Source: JAFDVL01 sp031398365
GTDB lineage: Bacteria; Acidobacteriota; Blastocatellia; RBC074
DNA length: 25,152 bases
Assembly: GCA_031398365.1 (NCBI GenBank)
Contig: JANNND010000262.1
Coordinates: 1 to 25,152, forward strand
Direction of reading: 5' to 3'
Below, piece by piece: positions 16,701 through 24,200 of this stretch. A model generated the notes under the pieces. The model searched no databases and was not told where the DNA came from. It saw only the letters and a list, made by a program, of their open reading frames with translations. How positions within the stretch are numbered: position 1 is the first letter of the stretch; each line of letters starts with the position of its first letter. The position numbers were made by a program, and so were the translations under genes.

Positions 16701-17631
16701 CATCACGTCCAATAGCAAGAGTGGCAATGTCACCATCTTGCGCGGCAGCGTCGGCAATTCGTTTCTCATTCCATTGTTTTTCGGCACGTTCCAAACACCG
16801 GGGCCAGTGGCAATCGGTGATTTTAATGGCGATGGGAAAGCGGACTTAGGCATTGCGAACACCAACACGACAACAGTGGCGGCCTGGCTCAACCGTTTCA
16901 CCTGCTTTGTCCCCAACAAGGTCATCACCACCAGCGCCGCCCATTACATCGGCACGAGGTTAACGGCGGAAGGCATCGCATCCAGTTTCGGCGATGGATT
17001 GGCCACGCGCACACAAGCCGCCACGGATGTTCCCTTGCCCACTGAATTAGCAGGCACCACGGTAAAAATCAAAGATGCACAAGGGATGGAATTCACCGCG
17101 CCGCTGTTCTTTGTCTCGGCGCAGCAGGTGAATTGGCAAGTCCCGAAAGGCGTAGCGATTGGGGTGGCCACGGTCACGATTACCAGCGGCTCCGGCGCAA
17201 TTTCTACGGGTACGGTCGAGATCGTCAAACTGCTCCCCGGCATTTTTGCCGCGAGCTCCGATGGCGTCGGCATCCTGGCGGCTTCGGTGGTACGCGTCAC
17301 GCCGAGTGGGCAATTTAGTTATGAACAAACGTTCACTTACTCGGAAGCCCAAAAGAAAAATGTGGCGCGCGAATTGGTGCTGGGAGCTGATGAACTATTC
17401 CTGGAAATGTACGGCACAGGCATGCGCGGTCATAGCGGTTTGGCAAACGTCACAGCGCGCATCGGCGGCGTGGCGGCTGAAGTTTCCTACGCAGGGGCGC
17501 AATGCTGTCTGGTCGGCATTGACCAGATCAATGTCAAAATCCCGAAAGCTTTGGCCGGACGCGGTGAGGTTGAAGTGGTGCTGACGGTTGACGGGCGAGA
17601 GACCAATCCGCTCCGCATCAATATCAAGTGA
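10711..17631 (+). CDS. Giant secreted multi-propeller protein (DUF7948/SBBP/BNR/DUF11/BACON/FG-GAP/TIGR03437)
   Basis: About 2306 residues from GTG at 10711; an in-frame ATG at 10696 would add five. Function unknown; architecture suggests a surface or secreted adhesion or binding protein. Residues counted from 10696: signal peptide to about 45; DUF7948-type N-terminal domain (about 74-285, PLQFEANQGQ to PLVIDPILEYSTFIGG); three SBBP blades (about 286-455); seven Asp-box motifs of sortilin/BNR type (about 456-795, e.g. YKSTDGGENW); four more SBBP blades (about 796-1062); DUF11 (about 1065-1182); a carboxypeptidase-regulatory-like beta sandwich (about 1184-1266); BACON (about 1268-1349); 14 FG-GAP/VCBS calcium-loop motifs such as FNGDGKLD (about 1355-2066); and a TIGR03437 module (about 2079-2311). 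It ends about 70 bases before an IS630 remnant. No catalytic motif is seen. Confidence 0.92.
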   Translation: MNPILHAFMPTLSPVLRNVLIFFVSVALLWGASVVHANLGSAPVSPPPVSGMKTSRDPQQTAQIRARYGKLPLQFEANQGQAQSQAKFIARGHGYQLALLPGKALLRLRQTATPSQPAAQETDFGIHFIGANNDAVMQGQDSLPGKSNYFVGNDPAQWRANVPTFAKVQYQALYPGVDLLYYGQQGQLEYDFIVAPGADARRIQMAFDGVQSVRIAKNGELVLRTATGVVRQLKPVIYQTIDGKRRTVPGRYVLQGKQRVGFQLGKYDRSQPLVIDPILEYSTFIGGTSSEQGLGIVVDKDGNAYITGDTFSSDFPVAGAIQPTKNNLTDVFVLKLNASGSAIVYATYLGGISSDTGNGIAIDAEGNAYVTGLTVSTDFPVTNGALQPTSKGLTDAFIVKLNLAGSALVYSSYLGGSGRDIATAIAIDSTGSAYITGRTDSTDLLTTGLQTNRSGNLAYKTANRGDAWTASANGVIGFMTNAIGVNPAFPNIIFLSTTSGTYRSINEGVAWQPLTLPPPITNGFPLVLSIAFNPKNPSTVYFGGFGVFKSTDDGMTWATKNTGLNVNGVPPLVNAIAVDPKQPDTVYAGTNSGLYKSTDGGENWTAMNFGLNYQPQTAAQLRITELVIDPNNTATVYAGTALGVFKTTDGASNWMAFSGGLPIAGQFPIEIASLALEATNPSILYASTLGGQGGVYKSLNGGLSWAVSSSGLSPSGIPGVAPVPVSVIATDPLNAGTVYAGTNSAGVFKSTDAGANWSRVISGLTNNNISALAIDSATPAKIYAGTNVGNDGFVAKLNPAGTQLNYLSYLGGSEDEDLRGIAVDKDKNAYVTGYSASANYPTVNPYQATFGGFRDVVVSKINPAGSALVYSTFLGGTSDEQGRGIVVNAAGEAYLTGLTFSPNFPTANAIKNTGSGFSDVFITKLSSDGTKLEFSTYLGGQVTDQGYGIALDPIGNVYVAGISNSFNFPVVNAFQSQLNGPSAGLSNDAFVTKLDGAGTKILYSTFLGGRQSEQANAIAVDAAGNAYLTGQTSSSDFPTVNPLLPYRTLDVFIAKLSFAADLSLTMTDSRDPVMVGNEFTYNLTVTNNGPDAASNVVVTDTLPANVTVGSTVASQGTCTGTGPITCNLGTLEQNAKVTITLTLTPNAVGTITNQANLTGSLFDQKTDNNAVSQSTRISDKPSIVGRVTLANGEGIGRVAMTLTGNPATTTTNADGTYQFLELPVGSNLTITPTRKGYVFNPVRQTLSNLNRDQIVNFTGVLCDFTITPGNRIFPNVGGTGSIQITSPDAQCPWTARSNDAWVKLTSPTTGMHNSTVTFTVAPTAAARSGTITVAGKTFTVSQEAGACNGGVEFNLPSARGVTLAATQFVSRDFNADGFADVALITATPNPTIAVALNDGKGNFNQPVVVLNGAQPKSITSGDINADGKMDLVFVNASTDNNVSILLGNGAGGFAAPLTFKAGTNPNWASLGDFNGDKKLDLFIGNSSTNGGAAEYIAALYLGNGDGTFAAGRGLGDPIPFFDPVAQLEVGDFNGDGKLDALMVMNSSGVRVLIGDGMGGFVSSMGGAPIGGVSAVVADFNRDGKSDYAYLFSGRAFVLLGAATSAAAVYDFPGAIKFATGDLNTDGKPDLIGVTEDSVLLRYGNGDGTFGDIVPYGTNLKNSTVNVLDADGDGRLDLLLAGTFGGTQNSNLGWAILRGTKEGGLNAPRQYFPLPVNNNSSGDGVQHLFAGDFNRDGIEDLLSVTGGGRFAALLGNGLGGFRTTEPGGGGVYAQAVQVRDFNRDGNPDIGILNGNNNRLTMHLGDGKGAFPNIWIAALNTPANTFEVADFNQDGNTDLLVKTSANNLAILTGDGNGIFTEAITGLAPPRVGLSTFVFALGDYNGDGENDIAVVHTNFFVSCSSETQLLVLPGEGNGNFGNPIITNLPTRPERLYPSDINDDGRTDLVFTETCTSNRNSAYVLFANANGSFDTPRDFSVGIEPTAIAIGDVTGDGRKDIITSNSKSGNVTILRGSVGNSFLIPLFFGTFQTPGPVAIGDFNGDGKADLGIANTNTTTVAAWLNRFTCFVPNKVITTSAAHYIGTRLTAEGIASSFGDGLATRTQAATDVPLPTELAGTTVKIKDAQGMEFTAPLFFVSAQQVNWQVPKGVAIGVATVTITSGSGAISTGTVEIVKLLPGIFAASSDGVGILAASVVRVTPSGQFSYEQTFTYSEAQKKNVARELVLGADELFLEMYGTGMRGHSGLANVTARIGGVAAEVSYAGAQCCLVGIDQINVKIPKALAGRGEVEVVLTVDGRETNPLRINIK

Positions 17632-17701
17632 GCGGACGAGTGCTGCGTAAAGCGCGTGGTACGTTCGGCTGCTTCTGTTCATGAACCAGGATGTTTACGG
17701 A

Positions 17702-17720
17702 TAGATCTCAAGAAAAAGAA
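17702..17720 (+). repeat. Left terminal inverted repeat of IS630 remnant
   Basis: 19 bases beginning with TA. Pairs with the reverse complement of 18440-18458 with two mismatches. Confidence 0.8.
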
Positions 17721-17827
17721 TGTTTGAAAAGTCTGGAAAAGATGTGGTGCGGTTGACGGCGGCGCAGCATTTGGGGAAGCTTCTGGTGACGCCATTTTCG
17801 ACAATTTCACCAACAGGAGATCACCAC

Positions 17828-18422
17828 ATGCTGCACTTTCGTCTTACCATATCGCACGACTTGCGCCAAGCCCTCCAGCGCAAACTCGACGTCGCCCAAT
17901 GACAGAGCGACCTGCCGCTCATTAAATGGGTGTTGGCCTTGTTTGCCGTGGCCCGCTCGCAAGACCTCACCGAAGCCACCGCCGTGCTGCAACTGTCGGT
18001 GGCGCAGGTCGAGCGCTATGTCTATCAATTTATGGTCTATGGATTGCCCGGCGTGGCTTTCCAAAAGTCGTCGGAACGCCCGCCGAAATTGACTGCGACG
18101 CAAGAAGACGAACTCCGGAGCCGATCTGTTTGATTCAAGACGGGGCACGCTACCACACCAGCAAGGAGACGAAGGCGGTTTTTGCCACGCACGCCGCGCG
18201 CTTGACCGTCTATCAATTGCCGAGCTACTCGACTCGCCCGACTACAACCCGATTGAGAAACTTTGGAAGAAAATCAAGCAGGAAGAAACGCACCTGGTGT
18301 ACTTCCCGACCTTCGACGCCTTGCGCGACAAGGTTGAAGAAGCACTCATCAAATTCGCGCGACGTGCCCCGGAAATCCTAAGCCTGTGCGGGTTGCCGCA
18401 CGAACTGGTGCGCGCGGCTTAA
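17828..18422 (+). pseudogene. IS630-family DDE transposase, broken into three frames
   Basis: Frame 1 runs from ATG 17828 (MLHFRLTISHDLRQALQRKL) through an in-frame TGA at 17900-17902 into a helix-turn-helix region (LTEATAVLQLSVAQVERYV) and stops near 18133. Frame 2 (about 18121-18231) carries the second catalytic block ICLIQDGARYHTSKE. Frame 3 (about 18232-18422) carries the last block, DYNPIEKLWKKIKQEETHL, and the C-terminus ending PHELVRAA. The segment with the first catalytic Asp is missing between frames 1 and 2. Between frames 2 and 3 a tandem ACTCG duplication (18227-18231 and 18232-18236) causes the shift; removing one copy restores SYSPDYNPIE. It cannot make an active enzyme. Confidence 0.85.
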
Positions 18423-18439
18423 GTGCCTGCGTCCGATTT

Positions 18440-18458
18440 TTCTTTTTCTTGAAAGCTA
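18440..18458 (-). repeat. Right terminal inverted repeat of IS630 remnant
   Basis: Reverse complement reads TAGCTTTCAAGAAAAAGAA, matching the left end at 17 of 19 bases and ending in the TA target. Confidence 0.8.
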
Positions 18459-18484
18459 ACCCTTTCCAGTGAAAGGTTTTTCTT
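18458..18484 (+). terminator. Possible rho-independent terminator next to IS right end
   Basis: AACCCTTTC pairs with GAAAGGTT (one bulged C, loop CAGT) and is followed by a T-rich run. It abuts the right end of the IS. Without the IS it would lie about 70 bases after the stop at 17631, so it may have been the giant gene's original terminator. Confidence 0.35.
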
Positions 18485-18783
18485 CGATTGTCTTATCAAA
18501 GTGCAAGTAACGGAGAACTAAACAAACAACAACCAACGCCAAAACTATTTTCCAAACCTTTGAACGATTCCTTTCGACAATGCACAGCTCAATGATCTTT
18601 CGCTGTCCTTACAGCTTTGTAAGGCGCTTCTCGCATTAAGAGATGAGAGCGAGATTAAGGCCGCGACATGGTTTCGTCGCATTTATCAGTAGTGGGTAAA
18701 GAGAGAGCGTTACGATCCGTTAGTAGTTGCCAAGTGTAATCAAAGTAAGAAATCAATTTAAGGAGCTAAGTGACTTAGCAGAA
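18485..18783. other. Intergenic region upstream of the LGFP gene
   Basis: About 300 bases without a convincing gene. A perfect 7-base hairpin (CCTTACA 18607-18613, loop GCTT, TGTAAGG 18618-18624) is the only structure noted. A possible upstream start for the LGFP gene at 18727 is considered less likely than 18793. Confidence 0.45.
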
Positions 18784-18788
18784 GAGGA
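18784..18788 (+). promoter_or_regulatory. Ribosome-binding site deciding the start at 18793
   Basis: GAGGA, four bases before the ATG at 18793. The upstream in-frame GTG at 18727 would place a charged 22-residue extension before the signal peptide. Confidence 0.6.
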
Positions 18789-18792
18789 AAGT

Positions 18793-21045
18793 ATGAATTT
18801 CAACTTATTATTTCGGTTAGCATCTCAATTCGCGTTGACAGTTTTCACGTTATGTTTCACCTCAGTTTTCACGCTCGCCACCGCGAGCTTGATTGAGCAG
18901 AAATACAACTCTCTCGGCGGGGCACGGAGCTTTTTGGGATTGCCAACTACTCCTGAGACAGCTGCGCCTGACAAGGTTGGGGCCTACAGGCACTATCAGG
19001 GGGGCTCCATTTACTGGTCACCGCAAACTGGTGCTCACGAGGTTCGTGGCGCGATCCGCGACAAGTGGGCCAGCCTCGGCTGGGAACGCGGCTATGGTTA
19101 TCCGACCACGGATGAACTGGTAACGCTTGATGGCCGTGGACGCTATAATCACTTTGGCGGTGGTGGCTCAATCTATTGGACGCCGCAAACTGGAGCCCAT
19201 GCCATTTGGGGAATAATTCGTGAAAAATGGGCGAGCCTCGGCTGGGAGCGTGGTTACGGTTATCCGACAAGTGACGAAATGGGGACATCTGACGGACGCG
19301 GACGATACAACCACTTTGAAGGGGATCGCTCCATTTATTGGACGTCGCAAACTGGTGCGCACGCTATTTACGGCACCATTCGCGACAAGTGGGCCCGCAT
19401 GGGAGGGGAACGAGGCTATGGTTATCCAACCACAGATCAATTGGTAACACCCGATGGACGCGGACGCTACAATCACTTTGACGGAGGCCGGTCAATTTAC
19501 TGGACGCCGCAAACTGGTGCGCACGCCATCTGGGGGAAAATTCGTGAAAAATGGGCCAGCCTCGGTTGGGAGAACGGCTGGTTGGGATACCCTGTCACTG
19601 ACGAACTGGGGACGGCTGATAGCCTCTGGCGCTACAATCATTTTGAGCACGGCTCCATTTCCTCGTCGCGCGAGACTGGTGAGATTGAATATACCAGTGG
19701 CAAGCCGGGAAATGTGCAAGGGCGAAACCCCTACTGGGGATTGCTCGCTAATCCTGGCTTTGAAGGTAAGGCGATGAAGAGCGCCTACTTCTTTGCCGGC
19801 AACTGGAGCTTCAGTAAATTCAGCGATGCCAAATGCGGTAACATACTGGGTTTCAGCAAATTCTACGAGTACTGCGTAGGACCAAATGACTCGCTTTACA
19901 CGATTCACCCTTCTGATACGCGTGACCTCGGCTGGTCTGAAAGCGTCAACAATCGAAGATTTGTCCTCGACAAGATGATTGAGGCTGGGGTGAATGTGGT
20001 GAATATGTCCTATTGGGGAAAGCGTGGCGAAGACCGATGGCGCTATTGGGCTCCAATGCAAACTTCCACCTATGCGCACGACGAATTATTTGATGTTGCG
20101 GTTGAGAAAAATCTGCTCATTGCTCCTTACATCGAAGGGGGAGCTTGCACCGCTTGCAATGATGACGAGGGGCGACCGCGAGGCGGGAACTCGCCTGCGT
20201 TTAATTTCGCGGATGACTTTCCTGGCACCCAATCCAATCCCTCCCCAGCACTGGTCGAACAAATTGTAGACTTGGTGAATCGCTACTTAAAGCAGCCAAA
20301 GAACTCGCAATGGCCTGCAAGATGGGCGCAAATGTACGATCAATCTGGCCAGAAGCGCTATGTGATTTCCATTATCCACGCTGCGTCCAAGCAACCAGGA
20401 GTTGATGCTAACTTATATGCGCAAGGGTTGGACTGGGTCGCTGGCAAGGTAGCAGCGAGAACAGGCGGTGTGTTGGTCGGCTTCACGCTTGATGCAACCC
20501 CCCAGCCGAGAGCTTACTCTCCAACACCGTCTTCAGCCGAAGTTACACTGCGCTTTTTACAGCAGGGGCTTCCGAGCGCCCAGTCACTCTTGGCGATTGA
20601 GTGCTTCATCCCGGAAATCTCTGCGGCCGGAAACTACCGGGATAATCAGCCGCGTCCATCCGGCCACTATTATGGTGCGGGAAGTACACGTCAGGGGCAG
20701 CCCATCCTGGTAGATACTCTTGATCTCGCCAACCTCATTTTTTGGAAGGAGAATTTTGTGCGGTCTTGGGTCGAGACCGGTATCCCGGTCATCCTGGATG
20801 TCGCGCCTGGTTATGATGGACACATTGTGTTTGCTCAGAACAAGCCGGGAGACCCAATACCACTGGTGTGGGGGAATAACAATCAGTGGCGCAATGCGCA
20901 GACCCGGATGATCGCACTAGGGGTCAAAGGCATCACCTTTAATACGTGGAATGGATACACCGAAGGCTATGCTGCCGTCCCGACGCTTGAATTCGGAAAA
21001 GCCAATTATACTTGGCTGAAAAGTCTGAATGCCCTAATTCCCTAA
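18793..21045 (+). CDS. Secreted LGFP-repeat protein with glycoside-hydrolase-like C-terminal region
   Basis: 750 residues from ATG 18793, chosen because GAGGA precedes it and a signal peptide follows directly (about 1-36). Residues about 36-300 hold five LGFP repeats of 54 residues: four carry the [KR]WASLGWE…GYGYPT…RYNHF…SIYW…TGAH pattern and the first is shorter and more divergent. LGFP repeats are known as cell-wall-binding modules, best known from actinobacterial mycolyltransferases. The region about 310-750 is not recognised with certainty: alternating strands and helices (VNVVNMSYWGKRGEDRWRYW, LLIAPYIEGGACTAC, GVLVGFTLDATP, GIPVILDVAPGYDGH, GVKGITFNTWNGYTEGYAA) suggest a TIM-barrel glycosidase of GH99-like or DUF5010 type. 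Base composition is more AT-rich than in the flanking genes, so transfer is possible. Confidence 0.85.
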   Translation: MNFNLLFRLASQFALTVFTLCFTSVFTLATASLIEQKYNSLGGARSFLGLPTTPETAAPDKVGAYRHYQGGSIYWSPQTGAHEVRGAIRDKWASLGWERGYGYPTTDELVTLDGRGRYNHFGGGGSIYWTPQTGAHAIWGIIREKWASLGWERGYGYPTSDEMGTSDGRGRYNHFEGDRSIYWTSQTGAHAIYGTIRDKWARMGGERGYGYPTTDQLVTPDGRGRYNHFDGGRSIYWTPQTGAHAIWGKIREKWASLGWENGWLGYPVTDELGTADSLWRYNHFEHGSISSSRETGEIEYTSGKPGNVQGRNPYWGLLANPGFEGKAMKSAYFFAGNWSFSKFSDAKCGNILGFSKFYEYCVGPNDSLYTIHPSDTRDLGWSESVNNRRFVLDKMIEAGVNVVNMSYWGKRGEDRWRYWAPMQTSTYAHDELFDVAVEKNLLIAPYIEGGACTACNDDEGRPRGGNSPAFNFADDFPGTQSNPSPALVEQIVDLVNRYLKQPKNSQWPARWAQMYDQSGQKRYVISIIHAASKQPGVDANLYAQGLDWVAGKVAARTGGVLVGFTLDATPQPRAYSPTPSSAEVTLRFLQQGLPSAQSLLAIECFIPEISAAGNYRDNQPRPSGHYYGAGSTRQGQPILVDTLDLANLIFWKENFVRSWVETGIPVILDVAPGYDGHIVFAQNKPGDPIPLVWGNNNQWRNAQTRMIALGVKGITFNTWNGYTEGYAAVPTLEFGKANYTWLKSLNALIP
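18890..19690 (+). repeat. Tandem 162-bp coding repeat (LGFP units)
   Basis: Four strongly similar units recur at exact 162-base spacing, with equivalent positions near 19051, 19213, 19375 and 19537. A diverged first unit precedes them. This is an in-frame protein repeat. Confidence 0.9.
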
Positions 21046-21106
21046 AGGCTGATGATATTGAATAAAGGATGTTGGCTCATGGTCAAAACCTGTGCGAGAG
21101 ATGTAA

Positions 21107-21125
21107 CGCGATTTGGCAAATCGCG
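21107..21125. terminator. Hairpin 1 between convergent genes
   Basis: CGCGATTT (21107-21114) and AAATCGCG (21118-21125) form a perfect 8-base stem with a 3-base loop, about 60 bases after the LGFP gene's stop. No T-run follows, so termination is a guess. Confidence 0.35.
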
Positions 21126-21157
21126 CTACGCTTGCACCGCTCAATCGTACTGCGAGC

Positions 21158-21185
21158 GACCCGGCGCATCCGCACGCGCCGGGTC
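21158..21185. terminator. Hairpin 2 between convergent genes, possible bidirectional terminator
   Basis: GACCCGGCGC (21158-21167) and GCGCCGGGTC (21176-21185) form a perfect GC-rich 10-base stem with an 8-base loop. It lies between the stops of convergent genes at 21045 and 21236. It lacks a T-run. Confidence 0.5.
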
Positions 21186-21235
21186 TCCCGTAATACGTCG
21201 TGTTCCTGCGGTTAAAATCCTGCCACAGGCTTCGA

Positions 21236-24200
21236 TCATTTGATATTCACTTTGACCCGGTTCAGAGCTAGGCCATTGATGTTCACCACCAACTCCACTT
21301 CTCCGGCTCCAATCAGGCTGCGCGGCAAGCGCATATTGATTTGCTGCAAACCGACATACTGATTTTGCGGGCCAACGTATGTGACCGTCGGTCGTTGCTC
21401 GGCAATGCTCACAGTTGCGTTGCCGCCAAAAGCGAAGCCGGTGCCAAAGATGGTCAGGAACACGGCGTCGGTGGCGGGGCCGAGATCAAGAGGGACGGCG
21501 ACAAATTGTTGCGAAGCCGCATCCCAGCGCGCCAATGGTTCTTCGGTTTGCTTGCCGTCCGGTTTGACCCGCACGGCATGACCCGCTACAACGCCCGTGC
21601 CGGTCGCATTGGCGCTAAATAATGCCGGAGCAATTTGGTTGATGGACACTGGCCCGGTGGAAAGCGTGCCGTCCGCCGCCATAATCGTCAGGCGACAATT
21701 GGGGCCAGCATAGAGATCAGGAATGAAGTAGTTCACCTGGGTGGGCGAAACATAAAAAATCGGGCAATCATGGTCGAAGCCCGCTTCGTCTTTAATTTTC
21801 ACGGTCGTGCCGCCCAGCACCGTTGGCAGCGGCAAAGATTGCGCGGCGGCGGTCGTCGTTGCTAAGCCAACGCCAAAGGCCGAAACAATCGCGCTCATGC
21901 CAACTCGCTTCACATCATAACTGGCCGCCGAAACGCTGGTAACATTCCCCGCCTGCTTGATCGTGAGCGTTTGCCCATTGATCGTGATTGTCGCGGTGCG
22001 GCTGGCGGGCGAAGTATTCGGCGTGACGAGGTAATCAAGCGCGCCATTGCCGGTGCCGTTTTGGCCCAAAGTCACTTTCACCCAATCCGCCGATGAAACG
22101 GCTGTCCAGGCACAATTATCCAACGCTCCCACGCCCACGGAATAAGAACCGCCGAACGAATCATACGCGCGCGGAGCCGAGGGGAAGAATCCTGAACAAC
22201 CGCTGATGACCTGGATACACTGGGAAAATTCCGACGTCGTGCCGTTTTCCCGAAACGCTGTAGCCGTGATGAATTGCCCGACCGGAACCGTCATCGGCAA
22301 CGTCGCGGTAAACCTGCCGTTATAGGTTTCATAGATGGAAAGCGTCGTCGAACCCAGATACAGCTTGCCTTCGCCGTAGCCGCTGGGATCACAGGCGGGA
22401 CTGCTATAAAAATCAATAGTGAAGCGGGAAAAGGGATGGCTGTTGAGCGAACCTGTCACCGTCAAATTGCCGCCGCTGATGGTGGCGACATTCAGGACGG
22501 GATAGTTTTGCCTTCGTTCGGGCGACAAATCGTTTTCGTTCGGAAGGTTTGCATCCACGCCATCTATGCGCCAATCAATGCCGATGCCTGTGTTGTCGAA
22601 AATGCTGTTGCCAATGATCCGTGTGCGCAGCACATCACTGTCCACAAACACGCCCGCTCTGCCATTGTAAGCAATGATATTTGCCGCCGTGGGCGTCGTG
22701 CCGCCTACCAAAGTTTGTGTGATCGCCCCTTGCAATTGGATTCCGTGCCAGGCATTGCCGAGCGGCACCTGGCCTTCCTTGCTCAGCCCTACATAATTCC
22801 CTTGCACCCGTACATCCGTCGCCAGATTGTAGCCGCTGATAGAGATGCCGGTGAAAGCGGCATTCGCCACAATATTTCCCGCGCCTGCCGTCGTGCCGCC
22901 AATCAATGTATTCGAGGCCAGATTGACGCTGATGCCATAATCAATGCGGCTGTAGGGCGCCTCAATTTTTCCGGTTCCGGTCAGGTTGACGCCAACGTAA
23001 TTGCCCTGCACCTGATTGCCCGTTCCCTGAACAATATTGAGATTCCCCCAGATATAATTGCGCGCTTCGGCGGTAGTTCCGCCAATCAAATTGTTGGAAG
23101 ATGCACTGACACCAATTGCTCCGTAGTACGTTACGACGGGCTCCGTCACTGCCAGGTTTCTGCCAATAAAATTGCCCTGAATCACATTGTTCCCGACGGT
23201 CTGGCTGCCAGCAATGGCAAGATAATTCAGGATCAATCCGCGCACCGTACTGTTGCTACCCTTCACAATCAAGCCATTGTTAATGCCCACACCAGCGGCC
23301 TTGATCTCCACGATAGGAAAGCCCGCAAACCCCGGCTGTGTGGTGGCGTCTATCATTAGGTCACCGTTGATTTCCGGCATTGAAGATTGCAGCACAATCA
23401 CATGCGGCCCTGCGCCCGGCAGCGCAAAGCGAATCTCGTCGGCTCCGGCACTCGCGTTCGCATCCAGTATCGCCTTGCGCAGCGAACCTGCGCCCGCATC
23501 ATTGGTATTGGTGACCGTGAAGGTGGTCGCTTCCGTTTGCGCAACTTCCAGCTTGGCCTGTCCCGCCGCATCCGCCGAAAGAATGACCAGATCGCTCAAC
23601 GCATCCGCATTCAAACGCAACGGCAGCGCCGCCACCGGATTGCCAGCGATAGTCAGCGTTGCCCCGTCATTATTGGCTGAAGTGACTGGCGCGTGGCAAT
23701 AAACCTGTGCTGTCGAAGCCCGCAGGACAGCAAGCGAATCGCCCGTTCCAGCAGCCAGCGGAGCCGCCAGCAGTTTGACCGAAGGAGCGGCAGTCGCTTC
23801 GAGATTCGAGGCTGCCGGAAGGCGAAACAATTCACTGTGATTGATGGTTTGGACAACTCCAGCTTCAGTCAGCACGGCCAGTTCTGAGCGTGTGTTGCCA
23901 TCAAAATCACCCACAGCTAACGCGACAATGCGCTGGCCCCAGTCTTCTGCTTGCATTCGATAAGCAGCGTCATTCCCATCTTTGCCGCTCACCACCAGCA
24001 ATGAAGTTTCGACGGCAAGGGCAACATCGCCGGAGAAATTTTCATCCAGATGTCCCGCGACGATTTCCTGCGCCGGATGGGGCAGCGACAGGATTTCGGG
24101 ACGCGCCTTGAGCGCACCATTTTCACCCGTAAATATCAGCAATTGCCCCTGTTCGCCGTGCGTGATCCCGACGAATAGATCGGTCAAGCCATCGGCGTGA

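Larger units (their letters stand above)
17702..18458 (+). mobile_element. Decayed IS630-family insertion sequence
   Basis: Terminal inverted repeats TAGATCTCAAGAAAAAGAA (17702-17720) and its near-complement at 18440-18458 agree at 17 of 19 positions. Both ends carry TA, the target duplicated by this family. Inside is a broken DDE transposase. At about 757 bases it is shorter than typical intact members (roughly 1.0-1.2 kb), consistent with an internal deletion. Confidence 0.82.

Noticed and set aside
18727..18792. Upstream start of the LGFP gene at 18727
   Set aside because: Adds a charged segment before the signal peptide and lacks a ribosome-binding site, whereas 18793 has GAGGA.
18890..19690. 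Regular 162-bp repeats considered as a CRISPR or non-coding satellite
   Set aside because: Period is a multiple of three, the frame is continuous and the units translate into LGFP repeats; no short repeat/unique spacer pattern.
22274..23359. 361-residue plus-strand open frame
   Set aside because: Antisense to the beta-helix region of the 21236-24769 gene, whose repeat motifs are unmistakable; no recognisable domain in the shadow.
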